Part shown: positions 24,025-27,436 of the stretch, piece after piece | How the letters are laid out: the number at the start of each line of letters is the position of its first letter | How positions within the stretch are numbered: position 1 is the stretch's first letter | Virus record (IMG/VR): IMGVR_UViG_3300006921_000112 | Coordinates: 1-27,436 of that record | Reading direction: 5' to 3' (one strand) | Source of the DNA: a virus | Length of the DNA: 27,436 nt | Made by a program: the position numbers and the translations under genes | Notes under the pieces: generated by a model | Database searches by the model: none | Seen by the model: only the letters and a program-made list of their open reading frames with translations | What the model was told of the DNA's origin: nothing

Positions 24025-24286
24025 AAAAGCAATGAAGTGTAACTCTCCTCGCCCATTGAGAAAGGGAGAGCCTGGCTATGCTAAAAAGAAAAGAGTTGTC
24101 AAAGGTTGCAAAGCTGGAAGACAGGAACTTATTAAGTATGGAGCAAAAGGGTATCAACACAACTATAGTGCAAGTGCAAAGAAATCTTTTCGCGCTCGTC
24201 ATCGTTGTGATTCCGCTGATGATATATTGAGTGCGCGTCATTGGTCATGTAAGGACTTGTGGCCAAAGAATAAAAAGAAAAAATAA
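24002..24286 (+). CDS. Small basic Cys-containing phage protein
   Basis: The product is 94 aa and strongly basic, with Lys-rich ends. It has four cysteines at 13, 36, 69 and 83. The block YGAKGYQHNYSASAKKSFRA followed by RHRCD and SARHWSCKDLW (about 46-87) resembles a small protein I know from many marine phage genomes, usually near lysis or structural genes, with no established function. The spacing could allow metal binding or nucleic-acid binding (inference). The start overlaps the membrane-protein gene by 23 bases, with AAGG just upstream. No membrane segment or signal peptide is present. Confidence 0.72.
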   Translation: MPKKSINKKAMKCNSPRPLRKGEPGYAKKKRVVKGCKAGRQELIKYGAKGYQHNYSASAKKSFRARHRCDSADDILSARHWSCKDLWPKNKKKK

Positions 24287-24298
24287 TAGGAGATTATT

Positions 24299-24457
24299 AT
24301 GAAAAAGAAACTGCCTGGTTATAGACCATACGGAAAGTCAATGCCCAAAGGAAAGGTTGAGCGCAAAGCATACGCAACTGTAAAACCAAAGAAGGGCGGT
24401 ATGAAAAAACCATCTGTCTCTTTCAAGGGATATAGCTATCGGAGTTATAGCAAATGA
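24299..24457 (+). CDS. 52-aa very basic peptide gene
   Basis: ATG at 24299 with a TAGGAG site ten bases upstream opens a 52-aa frame ending at TGA 24455-24457. The peptide is about one quarter Lys, with several Tyr, Gly and Ser and no acidic residue except one Glu, and ends in YSYRSYSK. The stop overlaps the next start as ATGA. The ribosome site and overlap support a real gene despite its size. Such peptides can bind DNA or be minor virion components. I do not recognise it. Confidence 0.65.
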   Translation: MKKKLPGYRPYGKSMPKGKVERKAYATVKPKKGGMKKPSVSFKGYSYRSYSK

Positions 24458-24630
24458 AAATAGACATAACAGCAACAAGCTGGGGCAAGGTCTTTGCTCT
24501 TGTTGGTAAACTGGTTCGATATGCACAGGGTGGTTTTACTCAAGACGAGAAGTCGGAACTGATTGGAGATCTTCTTGAAGTTCTGGGAGTTCTCGCAGAA
24601 GACATTGGACAGGATATACGAAATGGCTAA
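24454..24630 (+). CDS. 58-aa small acidic helical protein
   Basis: ATG at 24454 (ATGA overlap with the previous gene, CGGAG upstream) gives 58 aa ending at TAA 24628-24630. The sequence has an amphipathic helix (SWGKVFALVGKLVRYAQGGF, 9-28), then QDEKSELIGDLLEVLGVLAE (30-49). It is moderately hydrophobic but has no clear membrane span. The next gene starts eight bases before its stop. Being embedded between small basic proteins and the amidase, it may modulate lysis. The function is unknown. Confidence 0.68.
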   Translation: MKIDITATSWGKVFALVGKLVRYAQGGFTQDEKSELIGDLLEVLGVLAEDIGQDIRNG

Positions 24631-25045
24631 GGGTAAAAGGCGCATTGATAAAATCATTGTGCATCATAGTGCCAGTCCTGTGCATACTACTGTTGATCAA
24701 ATAGATCAATGGCACAAGGCTCGTGGATGGAATGGCATCGGCTATCACTTTGTCGTCTTGGAGGATTGTAGTGTCGGCAAAGGTCGTAGTCTTAATCGTC
24801 AAGGTGCGCACACCAAAGGGCAGAATAAACATAGCATTGGTATATGTGTCACAGGAAACTTTGAGGACTATCATCTTCCGAAACCTAGATTCGATGCTCT
24901 GATTGAATGCATCCAAAGCAATCTGGATGCATATGGTTTGCGTTGGAATGATGTATATTATCACCAAGAGTTTGGTGCGACAGCATGTTGTGGACGTTAT
25001 CTTATTGAGCAACTGAAACAACATAGGTGTGGGAGAGTCTGTTGA
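24623..25045 (+). CDS. Endolysin, T7-lysozyme-like N-acetylmuramoyl-L-alanine amidase
   Basis: The product is 140 aa, close to T7 lysozyme (151 aa). It cleaves the amide bond between muramic acid and L-alanine in peptidoglycan. Expected zinc ligands are present: H14 in IIVHHS, H114 in YYHQEFGATAC, and C122. GIGYHFVV (38-45) supplies the conserved tyrosine (Y41), and GAHTKGQNKHSIGICVTGNF (61-80) is the family signature. Two oddities: the usual Pro after the zinc cysteine is Cys (ACCG), and the residue corresponding to T7 Lys128 is Thr, as in many amidase_2 members. There is no signal peptide, so release should depend on a holin. The ATG at 24623 has AGGAT upstream. An earlier in-frame start at 24563 would lie deep inside the preceding gene. 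Confidence 0.93.
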   Translation: MAKGKRRIDKIIVHHSASPVHTTVDQIDQWHKARGWNGIGYHFVVLEDCSVGKGRSLNRQGAHTKGQNKHSIGICVTGNFEDYHLPKPRFDALIECIQSNLDAYGLRWNDVYYHQEFGATACCGRYLIEQLKQHRCGRVC

Positions 25046-25305
25046 AAAAGTTTTTAAAGCAACATTTAAAACATGGGGAGTTGAAGACAGTCGCTTTACG
25101 CGCAGGTCTACATCCCAACTCTGTATATGCTTGGGTCAAGGGTCGGAACCAACCAAGTGTCGTGTCTCTCATTTGGTTTCTACGTGCAATGTCGGAACAC
25201 ACAGGAGAGGAGTACGAACTCCTTTGGATTGAGTATCTCTACACACTAGAGGGAAGTCCAGATGCCCATGCCCAGTGTGAGCAATGGGTACGAAGAGAAC
25301 CCTAG
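25042..25305 (+). CDS. Cro/CI-type helix-turn-helix regulator
   Basis: The product is 87 aa with an XRE-like HTH at about 13-34 (LKTVALRAGLHPNSVYAWVK), followed by QPSVVSLIWFLRAM as helices 4-5. I favour TTG at 25042, because it overlaps the amidase stop (TTGA) and has GGGAGAG at 25030-25036. GTG at 25027 is the alternative and would add five residues. A DNA-binding regulator as the last gene of a late operon is unusual and could shut down early genes or control superinfection. The four dyad operators at 300-426 are the only obvious operator sites in the window. The stop codon overlaps the convergent gene's stop at the palindrome CTAG (25302-25305). Confidence 0.78.
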   Translation: MKKFLKQHLKHGELKTVALRAGLHPNSVYAWVKGRNQPSVVSLIWFLRAMSEHTGEEYELLWIEYLYTLEGSPDAHAQCEQWVRREP

Positions 25306-25904
25306 TCTAGTGTCGGTAGGTATGGTGCGTTTTTATGTACCATCGGATGTTTATATTGGTGCAATCGATTCTTTATTTGTATCTCGTATCGATATGACAT
25401 GTCTTCCCATGTCGGTGTCTGCTTTGCTTTGCCAATATATCCGAATACCTTGTCTTCTTTTTTAAAGAGAATCCCTTCTCCTCTTCCACATTTTGTGGGC
25501 TTGCGTGACATGTGTCGTGCCTTCACTGCAATCGAGAAGAGATCTCCATCGTACCAATAGTGCATGCCTGTCGGCACATCTACATACACGATGTAGTCTG
25601 GGCTGTGTACCAGGTACTCCGCATATCCATTGGACCTGGTTTGTATTATCTCTGCAAAGAATGTGGTGTACCTGTCTCCACAGATCGCGCTCTTGACTTC
25701 GATGGACTTCAGTCTCATGTAGTCGTTCACCAGTGTCATCATGTGTATGTCGTATGGAAGAGCATCAACACACATGGCATGTTGTGGTTCATGGCACAGC
25801 AGGAAGGAGATGAACTCGCTGTTGTGATTGATCATATCCACAACAGCAAGTTCAGTGATGATGCCTTGTCGGAGTAGACTCCGAAACGATTTGTTATTTT
25901 CCAC
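25302..25904 (-). CDS. PD-(D/E)XK-type nuclease
   Basis: The product is 200 aa. Residues 14-24 (GIITELAVVDM) match the first helix of PD-(D/E)XK nucleases with its Glu (E19). The catalytic strand is IEVKSA (68-73; E69 and K71) after an Asp-containing stretch (D47, D52, D61 are candidates for the third acid). A later SNGYAEYLVHSPDYIVYVDV (91-110) fits the last core strands. The role could be host DNA degradation, recombination or repair. It starts at GTG 25904, with AGGT seven bases upstream, and overlaps the helicase gene by 11 bases, so the two form a minus-strand operon. The family name within the superfamily is unknown. Confidence 0.65.
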   Translation of the reverse strand: MENNKSFRSLLRQGIITELAVVDMINHNSEFISFLLCHEPQHAMCVDALPYDIHMMTLVNDYMRLKSIEVKSAICGDRYTTFFAEIIQTRSNGYAEYLVHSPDYIVYVDVPTGMHYWYDGDLFSIAVKARHMSRKPTKCGRGEGILFKKEDKVFGYIGKAKQTPTWEDMSYRYEIQIKNRLHQYKHPMVHKNAPYLPTLD

Positions 25905-27436
25905 TGGGTGACCTATAGATGCCAGTTTTATTTAGACCACCACGTCTACATCTACGTCCGTTGTTCTGTAGTTCAGCACCCAAGCGAATCAACAGAGACG
26001 GGTAGTAGTTCTCATAGTTGGCCGGCTTTGTGGTGCGCATGCTGTACACTTTGTCAATCATATCAGCTACCGTAAAGTAGCTGTCTGGATTCTCGGACAG
26101 GTACTGATCAACCAATGATTCGTGGATGCCAACGACAGAGTGACTATCGTTCTCCTCCTCTCTCCACTTCTCTTCCTCTGGTGAGAGATACCACTTCTCA
26201 CCCAGCTTGAAACGAGCAACAGCCTCTGCCCATATTTGGTCACGATTCTTTTTGAGAATGGCAGGGTCATATCCCATGTGGTGTTCGATGCTGTCACATA
26301 CCACATACCAATATCGTCTTGAGCCTGTCTTGTCCTTGAATATACCAACATCATCATCGTTGGTTGACCCTGTAAAGATTGACGTTCGTGGTACTTTGAC
26401 TTCGTACTTTGTGTATGCTCTTCGGAATGTATCATAGAGATCAGAGATGAAGTTTTTAATGGTATTCGCATCCTTCTTGGCCATGACTGCTAGCTCTGCC
26501 ATCTCATGTATCCATGCTGTACGCAGTATGGACTGACCATCCTTCTCTCCAATGTTTATCTTGGATGAGTTGTACCACGGGTAGTTGGTTATCGGACAGT
26601 GACCTGCCAGTATTCGGAAGAACGTTCCCTTCCCATGTCCTTGTCCGGCTTTGAGTACCAACATAGATTCCACTTGGCATCCTGGCGACATGGCTCTGGC
26701 AACAGCAGAGATAGCCCAGTATCTACCGTATGCTCTGTTGAGTTTGGTATCCTCCGCTTTCATGTAGTCGATCAGCAGAGTATCAAGTCGGTTCTTCCCA
26801 TCCCATTTGTCAGCCACAGACTCTAGGTATTCCACCAGAGTATTTTTGGTGTGGTCTGTAGCATGTAGTGTGATCGCCTGTTGCACACTCTTGAGATCCA
26901 GTGTACGCCCAACGAAAAAACGTTGTCGTAACTCATTCATTATTTTTAGTTCAAGAGCATCCGTCATCGGCTCGCCTTTCGAAAATATAGACTGTCGTAT
27001 CTCACACAACCATATGTCTAGGGAGAGAGAGTCCATCATCGTCATGAGATTGTCTACCGATTTGAGGTAGTGCCATGTGGTGTTTTTTGCACTGTACTGT
27101 AGCTCCAAACCATTGTATGTTGTGACGCAATCCATGTGCATTTTCCGTTTGTTGACCATTGAACAACGGAATCGGCTTACTCCCCATACGTCTGTCGCTT
27201 TGGAGATAAATGCACTTCCCATCGAATCACTTCCGGTAGCATAGCATTGGTACTTAGACTGTCGTTTGGGGAGGTTATCCCACTGCTCGATGTACCAGTC
27301 GAACGGATGTTGTTGTCCATCGTGTCCTGTAATCGGGTAGTGAGCTGGCACTGTGATTATTTTATATCGTTCTTCAGAATGAGAAGAACCACGCACATCA
27401 GTATGAGTATGAGTAGATACATTTGTTGTACGCTTG
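25894..27436 (-). CDS. VirE/VapE-type primase-helicase, 5' end outside the window
   Basis: The frame stays open to the right edge, so the true start probably lies beyond 27436. A GTG at 27396 would give 500 aa but has no clear ribosome site. Counting from that GTG, an SF3-like P-loop ATPase core shows Walker A AGQGHGKGTF (250-259, K256), Walker B AWIHEMAEL (294-302, E298), then VPRTSIFTGSTND (335-347) and TGSRRYW (357-363). These are the hallmarks of virulence-associated E family helicases, common in phages and mobile elements, often fused to an N-terminal primase domain that would lie off-window. It likely unwinds DNA at the replication fork. The C-terminal ~110 residues form a winged-helix-like region, ending Arg/Gly-rich (GRRCRRGGLNKTGIYR). 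Confidence 0.85.
   Translation of the reverse strand, partial: KRTTNVSTHTHTDVRGSSHSEERYKIITVPAHYPITGHDGQQHPFDWYIEQWDNLPKRQSKYQCYATGSDSMGSAFISKATDVWGVSRFRCSMVNKRKMHMDCVTTYNGLELQYSAKNTTWHYLKSVDNLMTMMDSLSLDIWLCEIRQSIFSKGEPMTDALELKIMNELRQRFFVGRTLDLKSVQQAITLHATDHTKNTLVEYLESVADKWDGKNRLDTLLIDYMKAEDTKLNRAYGRYWAISAVARAMSPGCQVESMLVLKAGQGHGKGTFFRILAGHCPITNYPWYNSSKINIGEKDGQSILRTAWIHEMAELAVMAKKDANTIKNFISDLYDTFRRAYTKYEVKVPRTSIFTGSTNDDDVGIFKDKTGSRRYWYVVCDSIEHHMGYDPAILKKNRDQIWAEAVARFKLGEKWYLSPEEEKWREEENDSHSVVGIHESLVDQYLSENPDSYFTVADMIDKVYSMRTTKPANYENYYPSLLIRLGAELQNNGRRCRRGGLNKTGIYRSPSGK

Noticed and set aside
25493-25877. Plus-strand frames (67 and 121 aa) opposite the nuclease gene
   Set aside because: The minus frame has a nuclease motif and operon context. 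The plus frames are Cys/His-rich shadows without ribosome sites.
1-27436. Integrase, attachment sites, insertion sequences or tRNA genes
   Set aside because: No recombinase or transposase motif, no terminal inverted repeats with target duplication and no tRNA-like fold were seen, so lysogeny cannot be supported from this window.

Overview
This window is the late (structural) half of a tailed double-stranded DNA phage of podovirus type, plus the 3' end of an opposing replication block. The evidence is the gene order on the plus strand: RusA-like resolvase, small and large terminase, portal, scaffold, major capsid protein, head decoration, head-tail adaptor, beta-propeller tail nozzle, three small beta-rich virion proteins, three internal (ejection) proteins ending in one of 2111 aa, fibre-type proteins, a small membrane protein and a T7-lysozyme-like amidase. 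No tape measure, sheath or long-tail genes are seen. The amidase type and the clear Shine-Dalgarno sites suggest a Gram-negative host that uses Shine-Dalgarno initiation. The host cannot be named from the sequence. The base composition is moderately AT-rich, and the protein repertoire recalls marine podoviruses (inference).

Layout: (1) 1-601 is non-coding and dense in signals: AT-rich direct repeats, four consecutive hairpins resembling a structured RNA (133-299), a spaced array of 18-bp dyad operators (300-426) around a perfect TATAAT, then G-runs and inverted repeats just upstream of the terminase operon. (2) 602-5991 is packaging, portal and scaffold. (3) 6113-7764 is the highly expressed capsid and decoration pair, with promoter candidates in front and a hairpin terminator behind. 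(4) 7836-13270 is adaptor, nozzle and small virion proteins. (5) 13280-22204 is the ejection-protein block, about a third of the window. (6) 22204-23737 is the fibre block, ending in a strong terminator. (7) 23788-25305 is the lysis block, with small basic proteins and a Cro/CI-like regulator. (8) 25302-27436, on the minus strand, holds a PD-(D/E)XK-type nuclease and a VirE-type primase/helicase that runs off the right edge.

Most plus-strand genes overlap by 1-4 bases (TAATG or ATGA), so they probably form a translationally coupled late operon. The two terminators lie 10-13 bases before the next start codon and leave no room for a promoter. They probably act as leaky dosage valves, as the T7 terminator after gene 10 does, or need antitermination. 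The stretch most likely to hold something undescribed is the 600-base leader, where an RNA-like fold, an operator array and cos/pac-like G-tracts sit side by side. The late-encoded HTH protein is a candidate ligand for the operators, though this link is speculative.
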